This document shows, piece after piece, positions 27,607-37,709 of a DNA stretch of 64,000 bases; position 1 is the stretch's first letter; each line of letters begins with the position of its first letter. The DNA is from Bartonella alsatica. GTDB taxonomy: Bacteria; Pseudomonadota; Alphaproteobacteria; Rhizobiales; Rhizobiaceae. The notes below the pieces were generated by a model. The model did no database searches, was not told the DNA's origin, and worked only from the letters and a program-made list of their open reading frames with translations. Position numbers and translations under genes: made by a program. The stretch is taken from the NCBI RefSeq assembly GCF_013388295.1, contig NZ_CP058235.1, positions 722,001 to 786,000 on the forward strand. Direction: 5' to 3'.

Positions 27607-28950
27607 TCATTGAACATGGAGCAATGGCGACCATGCCGGATCGGAAGCATCATTAGGTGTAGGCAATTGGCGTTCATTGCGTCCAGTAATATCAATCGTA
27701 TAAAGTTTTGGTCCCATACCGGGATTTTTACGAAAGAACATCAACACCCGTCCATTGGGAGCCCAAGTTGGTCCTTCATTGTGAAAACCCGTAGTTAAAA
27801 TCCGTTCTCCTTGTCCATTAGGACGCATAACACCGATAGAAAATTGTCCCGCCAATTGTTTTGTAAAAGCGATATAATCACCACGTGGTGACCAAATGGG
27901 TGTAGAATAGCTTCCCTCATTTGAAGAAATACGCTGGATATTGCTACCATCGGCATTCATTGTATAGATTTGCGGCTTTCCACTGCGGTCTGATGAAAAA
28001 ACAATTTGTTTCCCATCAGGCGAATAAGAAGCTGACGTATCAATGGCTGAAGTTGTTGTGAGCCGCATCATTGTGCGAGTACGTAAATCCATGGTATAAA
28101 GGTTTGCACTCCCATCATTTTGCAATAAACTCATAATCACTTTTTGTCCATCGGAAGAAAAACGGGGAGCAATGGTCATATTGTTAAAAGTCCCTATCAA
28201 TTCCCTTTGCCCCATTTCAATTTGTTGAAGATAAACATGAGGCACCTGACTGCGTTCGTAAGCCATATAAGTAATTTCTTGTCGTTTAGGTGAAAAGCGG
28301 GGGGTCAAAACTAACTCGGTACCATCAGACATATAAACTAAATTTGCCCCATCTTGATCCATAATCGCTAAGCGTTTAATGCGTGCATTTAAAGGACCTG
28401 TTTCATCTATAAAAACAATTCGTGTATCAAAATAACCACTTTCACCTGTCATCTCCCTATAGATATCATCTGCTATCATATGAGCAACACGCCGCCAATG
28501 TTCTGTTGCAGTATAAAAACGCCGTCCTTTAAGTTGTCGACGCCCAAAAACATCCCACAAACGAAAATCTACCCTCAATCGTCCATCAGTTTCTCTTAAA
28601 ACTTGCCCAGTAACCAAACCCTGTGCTTTTATATTTATCCAACTAGAAAAATGCGGTTGCTTATTGGGATGAGAAATTTTTTCAAAAAAAGATGCCTTAT
28701 TAAGTGGTAAAAAAAGCCCTGACCGTTCAAGATCAGCTGTGATTACAGCCGCTATTTTCAATCCTATCGAATCATTGCAAATAAAATCGGTGATTGCAAT
28801 AGGAATAGGATTAAAGTCAGCCCTAGAAATAGTGCCTTTCAACTGTGCATAAACTATTGAAAAACTTGAAAGCCACAAACCAAAAGTAACAATCAACCAA
28901 GAAAAAAATTTATATCTCGTCGTAGTCATCATGGAATGTATACCTTTCAT
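27607..28950 (-). CDS. tolB: Tol-Pal system beta-propeller protein TolB
   Basis: The periplasmic partner of Pal and TolA. A signal peptide (about residues 15-35, ending FSIVYA) precedes the N-terminal domain and a six-bladed WD40-like (PD40) propeller. The propeller repeats are visible as [38 protein letters not shown] and [14 protein letters not shown]. Length 447 fits the family; the start may be the internal Met 7 or 8. It is the last gene of the tolQ-tolR-tolA-tolB run. Confidence 0.96.
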   Translation of the reverse strand: MKGIHSMMTTTRYKFFSWLIVTFGLWLSSFSIVYAQLKGTISRADFNPIPIAITDFICNDSIGLKIAAVITADLERSGLFLPLNKASFFEKISHPNKQPHFSSWINIKAQGLVTGQVLRETDGRLRVDFRLWDVFGRRQLKGRRFYTATEHWRRVAHMIADDIYREMTGESGYFDTRIVFIDETGPLNARIKRLAIMDQDGANLVYMSDGTELVLTPRFSPKRQEITYMAYERSQVPHVYLQQIEMGQRELIGTFNNMTIAPRFSSDGQKVIMSLLQNDGSANLYTMDLRTRTMMRLTTTSAIDTSASYSPDGKQIVFSSDRSGKPQIYTMNADGSNIQRISSNEGSYSTPIWSPRGDYIAFTKQLAGQFSIGVMRPNGQGERILTTGFHNEGPTWAPNGRVLMFFRKNPGMGPKLYTIDITGRNERQLPTPNDASDPAWSPLLHVQ

Positions 28951-28975
28951 TGGAGAAAAAATATCTTAGCCTATC

Positions 28976-30448
28976 TTACCGTATTGTTTCTTGAAGGGGG
29001 TCAACATTAAAATCAAACCCCTGCCCCCACAAATTATACTGATCCCGTGGAAGATCTGCATAAGGTTGACATGAAAAAACCGCTGCATACACCTGCCTTA
29101 TCATAATAGCTTGCTGACTCTCTGCACCGCTTAAAGGATCAATAACTGGATCTCCTATAACCATTCCTTCACGGTTTAGGTAAAATCGCAAACGTACCAC
29201 CGGACGATTTTTTAAATCACCACCAAGCGCTACAAGTTTAAGCTTCCGTTGAATACACCCCCCAGCAATAGTGACCAATGTTTGTGCCATTTTTGTGGTA
29301 TTATCGATATTTTTTCTTGCCCCCAAAGCTTCTGGTGTACTGGAACGTTTTGCACCACCTCCTTGCGTGCGTGCACGATTGAGCAGATTATTTTCTTCCA
29401 TTGCCAAAATATCTTCAACTGTCTGGTTTTTCATTTGTTGTTTTTTCTTTTTCAATACTTGAGCATTCTGAACAGTAGATTCTTTGACAGGTTTTGGTTT
29501 AAACTGAGGAAAAAGAAATTTTTCTGGTAAAGCGACTTTAGGAGTCTGCGGATGTATTTTCGTTTGCTCCATAGGTGCTTTTTGTACTGTTTGAGTTAAC
29601 TCTTGTGGCGATATCACTTTTTCATTTTTGAGCATTTCTAAAGAAGAATCTGGTATAACCTTTGAGGTCCTCTCTTGAGAACTCTCCAAAGGCGTCTCTT
29701 TTTTTACATCTGATAATTCTTGTAAAACATCTTTTTGGGGCTTCTCCAAAGAAGGCTCTGGTATAACCTTTGAGGTCCTCCCTTGAGAACTCTCCAAAGG
29801 CGTCTCTTTTTTTACATCTGATAATTCTTGTAAAACATCTTTTTGGGGCTTCTCCAAAGAAGGCTCTGGTATAACCTTTGAGGTCCCCTCTTGAGAACTC
29901 TCCAAAGGCGTCTCTTTTTTTACATCTGATAATTCTTGTAAAACATCTTTTTGGGGCTTCTCCAAAGAAGGCTCTGGTATAACCTTTGAGGTCCCCTCTT
30001 GAGAACTCTCCAAAGGCGTCTCTCTTTTTACATCTGATAATTCTTGCTCTTTAAGTTCTGGCGAAGGCTTTTCCGATACTTCCTTTTTTGCTGATGACGG
30101 AGGAATTGTTTCAACAAGTTTCGGTTTTTCCTTTCGTCTAAAGGGCGCAAGATTATCTAACTGTCCTTCTCCAAAATGATGTGCATCTTCTTTTTCTTGT
30201 GTATTATTTGTTGGTTTTACTGCTGGAATAGCGCGCACAGGCGCATCTAATGCACCCTGTTGAGAGGAAAACTCTTGGGTGAGAGGAGCAAGAGTGATCG
30301 GAATTACTTCTGATTGTTGTGGTAACGAGACAGGCCTGATGAAATGAGCCCCCCCAACAGTAAACAAAAACACATGTGCTGCAAGGGATAAAGCCAAGCC
30401 TCGTTTCATGCTATGATAAGAGTCTTTGTTCATCTTCAAACCTTGCAT
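28976..30448 (-). CDS. tolA: Cell envelope protein TolA with a Pro/Glu-rich repeat domain
   Basis: An inner-membrane protein that transmits force from TolQR to TolB-Pal. A single N-terminal membrane helix (about residues 17-34, LALSLAAHVFLFTVGG) anchors it. The middle is a low-complexity region with four 36-residue repeats (135-278). The C-terminal TolA/TonB-type domain spans about 395-490 (GGCIQRKLKLVALGG ... VVRLRFYLNREGMVIGDP). The central part lacks the long Ala/Lys-rich helix of enteric TolA and is Pro, Glu and Ser rich. Position between tolR and tolB confirms identity. Confidence 0.92.
   Translation of the reverse strand: MQGLKMNKDSYHSMKRGLALSLAAHVFLFTVGGAHFIRPVSLPQQSEVIPITLAPLTQEFSSQQGALDAPVRAIPAVKPTNNTQEKEDAHHFGEGQLDNLAPFRRKEKPKLVETIPPSSAKKEVSEKPSPELKEQELSDVKRETPLESSQEGTSKVIPEPSLEKPQKDVLQELSDVKKETPLESSQEGTSKVIPEPSLEKPQKDVLQELSDVKKETPLESSQGRTSKVIPEPSLEKPQKDVLQELSDVKKETPLESSQERTSKVIPDSSLEMLKNEKVISPQELTQTVQKAPMEQTKIHPQTPKVALPEKFLFPQFKPKPVKESTVQNAQVLKKKKQQMKNQTVEDILAMEENNLLNRARTQGGGAKRSSTPEALGARKNIDNTTKMAQTLVTIAGGCIQRKLKLVALGGDLKNRPVVRLRFYLNREGMVIGDPVIDPLSGAESQQAIMIRQVYAAVFSCQPYADLPRDQYNLWGQGFDFNVDPLQETIR
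29615..30046 (-). repeat. Four tandem 108 bp repeats inside tolA
   Basis: Units of 36 residues begin QELSDVKKETPLESSQEG and end VIPEPSLEKPQKDVL. The first three are nearly identical and the fourth is diverged at its end (PDSSLEMLKNEK). Lengths are a multiple of three, so copy-number change would keep the frame. Confidence 0.93.
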
Positions 30449-30517
30449 TTTTTATTTTTAAAGACTGTTTATTGTTTTGCATACTTTGCATACAATGTAT
30501 AATAGTTTATTATCATT

Positions 30518-30970
30518 TTATTGTGCCAAACTGGCTAAAGCAACTTGCGAAAAACCTGCTTTTTGAATATCAGCAAGTAGTTTTAGTACTTGTTGATATT
30601 CAACTGTTTTAGCAGCACGTACAAAAATACGTTGGTTTTTTTGTGTAGGATCAGACTCAAATTTAGCTTTAAGTTGTGCAATCAGAGCTTCAGGTGTATC
30701 GTAATATTCTTGATCAATGGCAAGACGTCCTTGTGCATCAAGCGAAACTGTGAGTGGTGTGTGCTGTGTCTGCACGGGACCAGCTTGGCTATGAGGTAAA
30801 TCAAGAGGAACACCGTTGACCAAAAGTGGAGCAGAAACCATAAAAATAATTAACAACACCAGCATAACATCAACAAACGGTGTCACATTGATCTCACTCA
30901 TGAGTTGCTTATGTGAATAACGCCTCCTACGTGCATTTTTTCGAGAAGAAGAAGCGACAACAATACCCAT
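30518..30970 (-). CDS. tolR: Tol-Pal system protein TolR
   Basis: ExbD/TolR family, 150 residues. The membrane helix with its conserved Asp is in INVTPFVDVMLVLLIIFMVSAP, and the periplasmic domain ends VLKLLADIQKAGFSQVALAS. It works with TolQ as the proton-driven stator. It lies between tolQ (12 bases upstream) and tolA. The separate exbB-exbD pair at 12846-14256 serves TonB; synteny tells the two apart. Confidence 0.95.
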   Translation of the reverse strand: MGIVVASSSRKNARRRRYSHKQLMSEINVTPFVDVMLVLLIIFMVSAPLLVNGVPLDLPHSQAGPVQTQHTPLTVSLDAQGRLAIDQEYYDTPEALIAQLKAKFESDPTQKNQRIFVRAAKTVEYQQVLKLLADIQKAGFSQVALASLAQ

Positions 30971-30982
30971 AAATAGTCCCTC

Positions 30983-31696
30983 TTATAATGACGAATTTGC
31001 TGTGCGAGTTTCATCAATACGCCGTGATACAATTGTTGAAAATTCATCGGCAAAGTTTTCTATTTGTGCAATGATCCGAACACTTTCATTGCTCAACTTG
31101 TTATAGGCAATAACTGCTGGGATTGCTGCAAACAAACCAATAGCGGTAGCCAAAAGTGCCTCAGCAATACCTGGTGCGACAATTGCCAATGAAGTATTTT
31201 GAGACGCTGAAATAGAAAGAAATGATCGCATAATACCAACAACTGTCCCAAAAAGACCGACAAAAGGTCCCGCTGACCCAAGTGTTGCAAGAAAGCCTAA
31301 TTTTGATTCTATTTTCGCGCTCTCGCGTCCCAAAGTAAGATCCATAGCCTTATCAATTCTACTCTGTAAACTTATTGATGTATGAACTCCTTTTTCAAGG
31401 GATTTTCTCCATTCCACCATTGCAGCCATAAAAACTGCAGATATGCTGTTGGTGCGCTGACTTTTACATTCTGCATAAAGATCTTCAAGCGCTCTTCCTG
31501 ACCAAAATAGACTTTCAAATTGTTTTATTTCACGCCGTATTCTCCGATAAGTCAAAATTCTATCAAAAATAATTGCCCAACTCCATACAGAAGCCAGCAG
31601 CAACCCAATCATAACAGCTTTAACAATAAAACCCGCTTGCATAAACAAATGCAATATTCCAATCATTTCTGGATTCGTGAGTTCTACATGCGGCAT
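30983..31696 (-). CDS. tolQ: Tol-Pal system protein TolQ
   Basis: The 237-residue proton-channel subunit. The N-terminal helix (IVKAVMIGLLLASVWSWAIIF) and the C-terminal double helix (FLATLGSAGPFVGLFGTVVGIM; APGIAEALLATAIGLFAAIPAVIAYN) define the family. It is the first tol gene after ybgC and is followed closely by tolR. Confidence 0.95.
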   Translation of the reverse strand: MPHVELTNPEMIGILHLFMQAGFIVKAVMIGLLLASVWSWAIIFDRILTYRRIRREIKQFESLFWSGRALEDLYAECKSQRTNSISAVFMAAMVEWRKSLEKGVHTSISLQSRIDKAMDLTLGRESAKIESKLGFLATLGSAGPFVGLFGTVVGIMRSFLSISASQNTSLAIVAPGIAEALLATAIGLFAAIPAVIAYNKLSNESVRIIAQIENFADEFSTIVSRRIDETRTANSSL

Positions 31697-31837
31697 AATT
31701 TTATCCCTCTAAACGAAAAGTTTATTTATTAATGGAATAACGCAGATTGTTTTATAGTTTCTAAATTTAAGAAAACAATTCCACTCTTTCCTCTGTCAAA
31801 GAGTCCATGTAATATCAATTTTCAATAGAATACACCT

Positions 31838-32278
31838 TTAAACAACAATTGTCGAAAAAAGCCCTTTGGGTAAACGGCGCGGTTTTCCTATCTCATTAAT
31901 AAGAGCAATTTCAACTTTTGCTGTTACCAACATCGTATTCTCATATAGAATATATTGCTCCACGAAAAAGCGCGCTCCTTGAATGCGATCAATCCGTGTT
32001 TTAATAGTTAAAAGATTATCGATTTGTGCTGGTCGTAAAAAATTGATTTCCATATGACGTACAACAAAAAACAGTTTTTCACCTTCAACACCTGCTGCCA
32101 ACATCTTGTTATTAAGACCCGTATCCCGTAGAAATTCTGAACGTCCACGCTCAAAAAACTCTAAGTAGCGCGCATGGTAAACCACACCAGAAAAATCTGT
32201 ATCAGCAACATAAACGCGCAACTGAAAATCATGAAAAACATTTGTAGGATTGCTTTTAAAAAGATTTGTTTCAGCCAT
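31838..32278 (-). CDS. ybgC: Tol-Pal-associated acyl-CoA thioesterase YbgC
   Basis: A hot-dog fold thioesterase, 146 residues. The catalytic segment YVADTDFSGVVYHARYLEFFERGRSEFL is diagnostic. YbgC proteins hydrolyse short or acyl-ACP-derived thioesters and are encoded at the head of tol-pal clusters. The ribosome site GGAG just before the ATG lies in sequence derived from a ruvB 3'-end copy (see 32279-32679), because the ancestral ruvB stop and ybgC start appear to have overlapped. Confidence 0.93.
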   Translation of the reverse strand: MAETNLFKSNPTNVFHDFQLRVYVADTDFSGVVYHARYLEFFERGRSEFLRDTGLNNKMLAAGVEGEKLFFVVRHMEINFLRPAQIDNLLTIKTRIDRIQGARFFVEQYILYENTMLVTAKVEIALINEIGKPRRLPKGLFSTIVV

Positions 32279-32679
32279 CTACTCCAACCTATAAAATCGT
32301 CTAAAGTGGTAAATTATTTGTATATGGAGCAGTTGAATGCATTTTTGTGTTGAAGTCGTGAAAATTAGAGCAAAAATTTTTAATACCCCCAAAGCTTTTT
32401 CTGTAAGAATTCACCCACAGACAATGCAACTGTTCTAAAAAAGTATTTTACGGTTGCACTTAAAAGAAAATATTTTAATCATCTATTCCATCCCATAAAG
32501 ACGTCTGAAGTGACGAATTATCTTGCATATCGAGCAGTTGAGCACGTTTTTGTGATGAAGTCGTGAAAATTAGAGCAAAAATTTTTAATACCCCCAAAGC
32601 TTTTTCTGTAAGAATTCACCCACAGACAATGCAACTGTTCTAAAAAAGTATTTTACGGTTGCACTTAAGAGAAAATATT
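32279..32679 (-). repeat. Two decayed tandem copies of the ruvB 3' end
   Basis: Starting from the ruvB stop at 32680, the last ~200 bases of ruvB recur at 32481-32679 (period 206) and again at 32279-32480 (period 203). The nearest copy still reads TCTATTCCATCCCATAAAGA at its start. The two copies agree with each other over long stretches (for example CAAAAATTTTTAATACCCCC) where both differ from ruvB. Neither is open. Confidence 0.9.
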
Positions 32680-33774
32680 TTAATCATCTATTCCATCCCA
32701 TAAAGACGTCTGAAGTGACGAATTATCTTGCGTATCGAGCAGTTGAGCACGTTTTTGTGTTGAAGTCAGAGAAGCTGGAGCACAAAGTCCTAAATGGCTC
32801 CAAGCTTTTTCTGTAAGAATTCGCCCCCGGGCAGTACGCTGCATAAACCCCTGTTGGAGAAGATAAGGTTCAACAATATCTTCAAGAGCATCACGAGGTT
32901 CTGAGAGAGCAGCAGCAATGGTTTCAATACCTACCGGACCGCCTAAAAAAGTTTCCGCAATCAGCAACAAATAGCGACGGTCAAGTGGATCAAGACCAAG
33001 ATGATCAACTTCAAGACGAGAAAGAGCTTCATCAGCAACTTTACGGTCAATTTCCCCTGCTCCTTTGACCAGTGCAAAATCACAAACCCGGCGTAAAAGT
33101 CGTCCTGCAATTCGTGGAGTCCCACGTGCTCTGCGTGCAATTTCATGGGCACCATCATCACTGATTTGTACAGAAAAAAGTCGAGCATTGCGTTGAACAA
33201 TATATTCCAATTCCTCTATGGTATAAAAATTTAACCGAATAGGAATGCCAAAACGGTCTCGTAATGGTGTGGTCAACAATCCCAAGCGCGTGGTTGCCGC
33301 AACCAAGGTAAATCTAGCAAGATCAATTTTAACCGAACGTGCAGCAGGTCCTTCACCAATGATAAGGTCTAGTTGATAATCTTCCATGGCAGGATAAAGA
33401 ATTTCTTCAATTGCTGGATTCAAGCGATGAATTTCATCAATAAAAAGGACATCGCGTTCTTCTAGATTGGTTAAGAGAGCTGCTAAATCTCCTGCTTTGG
33501 CGATAACTGGTCCCGAAGTAGAGCGAAAATTAACACCCAATTCTTTGGCCATAATCTGTGAAAGCGTTGTTTTTCCCAAACCAGGGGGACCTACAAACAA
33601 AACATGGTCGAGCGCTTCTTGGCGTGTTTTTGCCGCCTCAATAAATATTTTCAAATTTGCCCGAGCCGCTTCTTGACCAATAAAGTCATCGAGCACTTGT
33701 GGTCTTAAGGAACGATCTGGATCATTGGGAAGGGGAACGGCACCTAAAAGGCGTTGGTCTTCATCTTTATGCAT
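32680..33774 (-). CDS. ruvB: Holliday junction branch migration helicase RuvB
   Basis: An AAA+ motor that drives branch migration with RuvA. Walker A GPPGLGKT is near residues 62-69, Walker B is [10 protein letters not shown], sensor 1 is AATTRLGLL, and the arginine-finger region is LRDRFGIP. The C-terminal winged helix ends [19 protein letters not shown]. Length 364 is slightly above the usual 335-350 because of a polar tail (residues 335-364), the segment that was duplicated downstream. It follows ruvA by 12 bases. Confidence 0.97.
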   Translation of the reverse strand: MHKDEDQRLLGAVPLPNDPDRSLRPQVLDDFIGQEAARANLKIFIEAAKTRQEALDHVLFVGPPGLGKTTLSQIMAKELGVNFRSTSGPVIAKAGDLAALLTNLEERDVLFIDEIHRLNPAIEEILYPAMEDYQLDLIIGEGPAARSVKIDLARFTLVAATTRLGLLTTPLRDRFGIPIRLNFYTIEELEYIVQRNARLFSVQISDDGAHEIARRARGTPRIAGRLLRRVCDFALVKGAGEIDRKVADEALSRLEVDHLGLDPLDRRYLLLIAETFLGGPVGIETIAAALSEPRDALEDIVEPYLLQQGFMQRTARGRILTEKAWSHLGLCAPASLTSTQKRAQLLDTQDNSSLQTSLWDGIDD

Positions 33775-33786
33775 TGTTACCCTGTG

Positions 33787-34404
33787 CTAAGTATGAGGAG
33801 AAAGCAATTTCAAGCTATGGCGAATAAGTAGTGCAGAGGAAACGGTTTCCCCTTCAAGAGTTTTCATCGCAGAAGTAAGCGCACGAGCTGCTTGATCACG
33901 TTCAAAACCAAGCTTGATCAAAGCAGAAAGCGCATCATTCGTTGGTTGATTAGTCACTTCCGGATGAGAAAACGAAATAGGATGAAAAGTATTGTCATTG
34001 TAGGGAAGTGCTTTACTTTTTAACTCACGGACAATTCTTTCACTGACTTTTTTACCAACGCCTGGAGCGCGACTTATCATTGCAACGTCATTTAATGCAA
34101 TTGCTTGTGCAAGTTCATCTGGCGATAGAATACCCAAAATTGCCAAAGCAACCTTCGCTCCCACACCAGGAACATTTTGCAGCAAGCAAAACCAATCTTG
34201 TTCAGCTCTTGTAGCAAAACCAAAAAGGCGAATGGCTTCTTCACGAACATGGGTTTCAATAAAGAGACTTATACTCTCACCAAGAACTGGTAAAGAAGAA
34301 CGCAGCCGATTTGACACAAAAACAACATATCCCACCCCCTGAACATCCACCAGGATATGATCATCAAAGATATGTTCAAGGATACCTTTTAATTTGCCAA
34401 TCAT
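33787..34404 (-). CDS. ruvA: Holliday junction DNA helicase subunit RuvA
   Basis: Binds the four-way junction as a tetramer and loads RuvB. The true start is the ATG at 34404 ([26 protein letters not shown]), giving the usual 205 residues; a longer upstream frame overlaps ruvC and lacks family similarity. The two helix-hairpin-helix motifs ([33 protein letters not shown]) and the C-terminal RuvB-binding domain are present. Confidence 0.95.
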   Translation of the reverse strand: MIGKLKGILEHIFDDHILVDVQGVGYVVFVSNRLRSSLPVLGESISLFIETHVREEAIRLFGFATRAEQDWFCLLQNVPGVGAKVALAILGILSPDELAQAIALNDVAMISRAPGVGKKVSERIVRELKSKALPYNDNTFHPISFSHPEVTNQPTNDALSALIKLGFERDQAARALTSAMKTLEGETVSSALLIRHSLKLLSPHT

Positions 34405-34417
34405 GCTGTAACCTCGA

Positions 34418-34933
34418 TCATATTGCAACCTTTGAATGATAAGATTGATTGATACTCTTACGGTGCATACTATGGCAAAGAGCAAGAGCAAGGGCATCAG
34501 CCGCATCATTACTATCGAATTCAGCACGTGGAAGCAAAACTTTTACCATCATATGAATTTGTTCTTTAGAGCCATGTCCAATACCAATAACCGACTTTTT
34601 TACTTTATTTGGAGCATATTCAAAAACTGGGAGCTTTGCTTGCGCTGGAACAAGCAAAGCAACAGCACGCGCTTGACCAAGTTTTAAAGTTGCCGTAGCA
34701 TCTTTGTTAACAAACACATGTTCTACAGCAGCTTCATGGGGCATAAATTGATGCACAATTTCTGAAAGTCCTTTATAAAGTTGGCATAATCTGGAAGCAA
34801 GATCACTCCGTACATCAGAAGAAAGCGTCCCTGCTGCAACGAATTGAAAGCGATTACCAGAGCAATCGATAACGCCCCATCCTGTATGCCGTAGTCCGGG
34901 ATCAATGCCTATAATACGAATCGCCTCTGCCAT
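34418..34933 (-). CDS. ruvC: Crossover junction endodeoxyribonuclease RuvC
   Basis: The Holliday junction resolvase. From the ATG at 34933 ([20 protein letters not shown]) the protein is 171 residues, the family norm. The acidic catalytic residues are visible: Asp in GIDPG, Glu in AAVEHVFV and the Asp pair in [12 protein letters not shown]. It is followed by ruvA 13 bases later. Confidence 0.95.
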   Translation of the reverse strand: MAEAIRIIGIDPGLRHTGWGVIDCSGNRFQFVAAGTLSSDVRSDLASRLCQLYKGLSEIVHQFMPHEAAVEHVFVNKDATATLKLGQARAVALLVPAQAKLPVFEYAPNKVKKSVIGIGHGSKEQIHMMVKVLLPRAEFDSNDAADALALALCHSMHRKSINQSYHSKVAI

Positions 34934-35100
34934 AAATCTAAAGTCTATACATTTTTTCCGCACTTGAACAGAGACTAGCCAGCAAAGAAAATAAAAGACG
35001 GCCCATAGAATAATAAAACAGAAGGAAGCAAATTGAACAAAATATATCTCAAGAAGGCAGACATGCGGCTAAATGAAAAAGCAACAAGCTGCAAAATTCT

Positions 35101-35619
35101 CTAAAAACGCCCAAATGCTGTTTTAAGCAACTCGATCTGTTTACCCACCGGATTGTCCTCTTCCAAGAGATAGGGAAAACTACTTTCTCTCCCAGTACGC
35201 ATATATTTCATACGCGCCTCTAGCCGAAGTGAGCGGGCTACAAAATAGCGGAAAACTTCTGGCAACTCTTGCCAATGAGCACTTTCTAATTTCAACGTTG
35301 GTGTATGAAGCGATATTTTCGCAAATTCTCTTTCTATTTGTTCTGATGACATTTCTCCTTCTCGCTCTGCACGAAGAAGAAGAAGTTGAGAAGCGATTTG
35401 CATAAGTCGTGTACTTAAATACATAGCTTCTTTCGCATACATCGCAGAAATTTCTGTCGATAGAGAACGCGCAACCAATTTGCCTTCCGTATCAATATAA
35501 GTTGCTGTTTCTTCAATCAACGTCATCGTCTCTTCATAGAGGCGATTGAAAGCATTCTCAAAAGCACTATGCTCAATCATGATAATGGGTTCATCACAAG
35601 AATGTTTATGTACACTCAC
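35101..35619 (-). CDS. rcdA: RcdA-like protease adaptor (DUF1465)
   Basis: A DUF1465 protein of alphaproteobacteria. In Caulobacter RcdA helps ClpXP degrade CtrA and other cell-cycle substrates. The helical body FNRLYEETMTLIEETATYID ... EAMYLSTRLMQIASQLLLLRAEREGEMS and the segment RYFVARSLRLEARMKYM are typical. I prefer a GTG at 35619 because GGAG lies 9 bases upstream; an ATG at 35580 (MIEHSAF) gives a shorter form. It lies upstream of ruvC in the same direction. Confidence 0.8.
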   Translation of the reverse strand: MSVHKHSCDEPIIMIEHSAFENAFNRLYEETMTLIEETATYIDTEGKLVARSLSTEISAMYAKEAMYLSTRLMQIASQLLLLRAEREGEMSSEQIEREFAKISLHTPTLKLESAHWQELPEVFRYFVARSLRLEARMKYMRTGRESSFPYLLEEDNPVGKQIELLKTAFGRF

Positions 35620-35784
35620 GCTTTTATACTCCAAATAACAGCACAAAAATTATGTTATTAACGAAATGAAAATAAAAAAGTTTCTTTTGTTGCTGTATAA
35701 AATGCGTTTTTATATTAACTACCTCTTTTAAAACTTTCGCGCAATGCGCTTCTTATGCTAAGGTTAACGTGTCACAAGATAGCA

Positions 35785-36946
35785 TCACAAACGAATAAGT
35801 TTCCTTGAAGAAAACTGTTGAAGAGATCGACGTTTTTCACAATAGTAGGCGACCCCAAACTGTAAAGCAATGCCACTTATAATCAAGAAACTATCGGAAA
35901 AAAATGTTCCTGTCATTATTGTTTTTAAAACTTGTCCAAACATTGCAAACACCGTCCCCGTTACAAAAACGGGAAGACTGTGTTTACCTAAAATTGCTAA
36001 AGGATTTTTTTCTGAAACATGAAACCAATTATGCAAGCGAGGCAAAAAAAGGATCAGCGCTGATAGGGCAATAATATGGAGCAGACGGGGTAAACTCAAA
36101 AAGGTTTTATTAAAATTAATTAATGGAGAAGTCCAACCAAGCCACCCTAAAACACCCCACCAATTCAAGCGAACCCATAATAGAGAAAGCAAAAGATACA
36201 CAGTTGCAACAACAACCCAAAAAGGTTGAAAGGCGATTGTTTTTCCTTGTTTAAGAAATAAAGTGATAGTCAACCCTATTACAAACAAAAATTGCCAAGA
36301 TAAAGGGTTTAAAAACCACTTTCCCTGTATAGGATAAGAAGGGGGAGCAATTTCATAAAATCCACAAATCAGGTAGAGCATGAAGGAACCCGAAAGCAGC
36401 AGCCATTTTTGTTTACAACTCAAATAAAGTGCAAAAGGCGCAAAAAACATGAGAACAATATAAAGCGGAAGAATATTATTATACCCTAATTGGTGTCCAA
36501 AGCTTAAGGTACTAAAAACTGCAATGAAAGGCTGTGTGAAAAATAACCCCACATTATTCATTGATAAAAGTTTCTCTACACGCCACAAAAAAAGCACCTA
36601 AAAAAAGGCTCAAAGTTATAAATGTGGTAAAAAGATAGGCTCCATAAAGCTGAAAAGCTCTCTGCCAAAGTTTGCGTACAATGAAAGTAAAAGACGCCTG
36701 ATGTAAACGCGCATGAAAGCTTAGCCCAAGAGATACCCCTGAAAGTAAAACAAAAACTTCTGCTGAATCAGAAAAACCGAAGTTTTTATGTGTTATATAT
36801 TCATATAAAGTCCCAGGAATATGATTGATGAAAATTGTCAACAAGGCTAAAGAACGAAAAATATCAACGCGTGTATCACGATGAAAAGGATGTGTATTAT
36901 GGTTAAAAACACTCTGATATCCCATAAATGCCCCCCTACAAATCAT
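35785..36946 (-). pseudogene. opgC: OpgC-family membrane protein, split by a frameshift in a T7 run
   Basis: Two adjoining minus-strand frames together make one OpgC protein (acyltransferase-like, succinylates periplasmic glucans in relatives). The N-terminal part (36946-36554) has DTRVDIFRSLALLTIFINHIPG and NFGFSDSAEVFVLLSG. The C-terminal part (36597-35785) has the later membrane helices from LPLYIVLMFFAPFALYL on. The join is in GGTGCTTTTTTTGTGG (about 36585-36602): losing one T of the seven would fuse the frames as ...GAF-LWRVEK.... The combined length of about 390 residues is normal. It may be a pseudogene, a slippage switch or a sequencing error. Further minus-strand T7 is 6 bases away. 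Confidence 0.85.
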
Positions 36947-37039
36947 AAAAGTACCCGTTTATTTTAACAAAGAAGATTTATAAGAAGAAGCCTTAATTGT
37001 AAGAGTCAAATTTTTTATTTTAAGAGTTAAGGATTTTAT

Positions 37040-37693
37040 ATGACAAAACAAAAGAATAAACTGATTGATCCACCTTCTCATCCTCAATTGGTTTTAACAT
37101 TAGACGTACGGCGTGTTTTACAACCTACCTTTTTGGGCCAAATATTGCAAACAAAGTCTTTTGTATGTGTCATTCTCTATGACTCTGAGAAAGATGAAGC
37201 TTTTTTACAAAAACAAGCAAAAATCTACACTGAGGATATTCAGCATAATAACATTGCCCTTCTCATTTCTGGTGACAGCCGAATTGTTGAACGCACAAAA
37301 GCAGATGGTTTGCATGTGGAGGGTGACCTTAACACTCTTGAACACTTTGCAAATCAAAAAAAAGGACAAAAAATAGTAGGTTTTGGCAATTTGCGTAATC
37401 GCCATTGTGCCATGCTTGCTGGAGAAGCAGGGGTCGATTATCTTCTGTTTGGAAAATTAGGGGCCGATAAAAAACCGCACTCTCACCCCCGCAATATCCA
37501 ATTGGCGCAATGGTGGGCAGAGATTATGGAAATCCCCGCTATTGTTCAAGCAGGAAGCGATTATGAAACTTTTGATGAAGTATTAAAAACCGCCTGCGAA
37601 TTTATCGCCGTTGAAGAAATCATTTTTGCACACGACAATCCTTTAATTATACTTGAAATGATGAAAGAAAAATGTAAAAATTTTCTCCTGTGA
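37040..37693 (+). CDS. ThiE/TenI-like (thiamine phosphate synthase family) TIM-barrel protein
   Basis: A 217-residue protein resembling the TMP synthase/TenI family, which builds thiamine phosphate or (TenI-like members) assists thiazole aromatisation. Recognisable parts are KADGLHVEGDLNTLE, NLRNRHCAMLAGEAGVDYLLFGKLG and the final phosphate-binding loop region IPAIVQAGSDYETFDEVLKTACEFIAVE. It is the divergent alphaproteobacterial form, with several family residues not obvious, so activity is uncertain. It is followed 16 bases later by a Sel1 protein. Confidence 0.7.
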   Translation: MTKQKNKLIDPPSHPQLVLTLDVRRVLQPTFLGQILQTKSFVCVILYDSEKDEAFLQKQAKIYTEDIQHNNIALLISGDSRIVERTKADGLHVEGDLNTLEHFANQKKGQKIVGFGNLRNRHCAMLAGEAGVDYLLFGKLGADKKPHSHPRNIQLAQWWAEIMEIPAIVQAGSDYETFDEVLKTACEFIAVEEIIFAHDNPLIILEMMKEKCKNFLL

Positions 37694-37709
37694 TGCAGAG
37701 GAAACATCC

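Noticed and set aside
36960..37039. TPP riboswitch before the ThiE-like gene
   Set aside because: No CTGAGA/ACCTGA core is present in the short leader.
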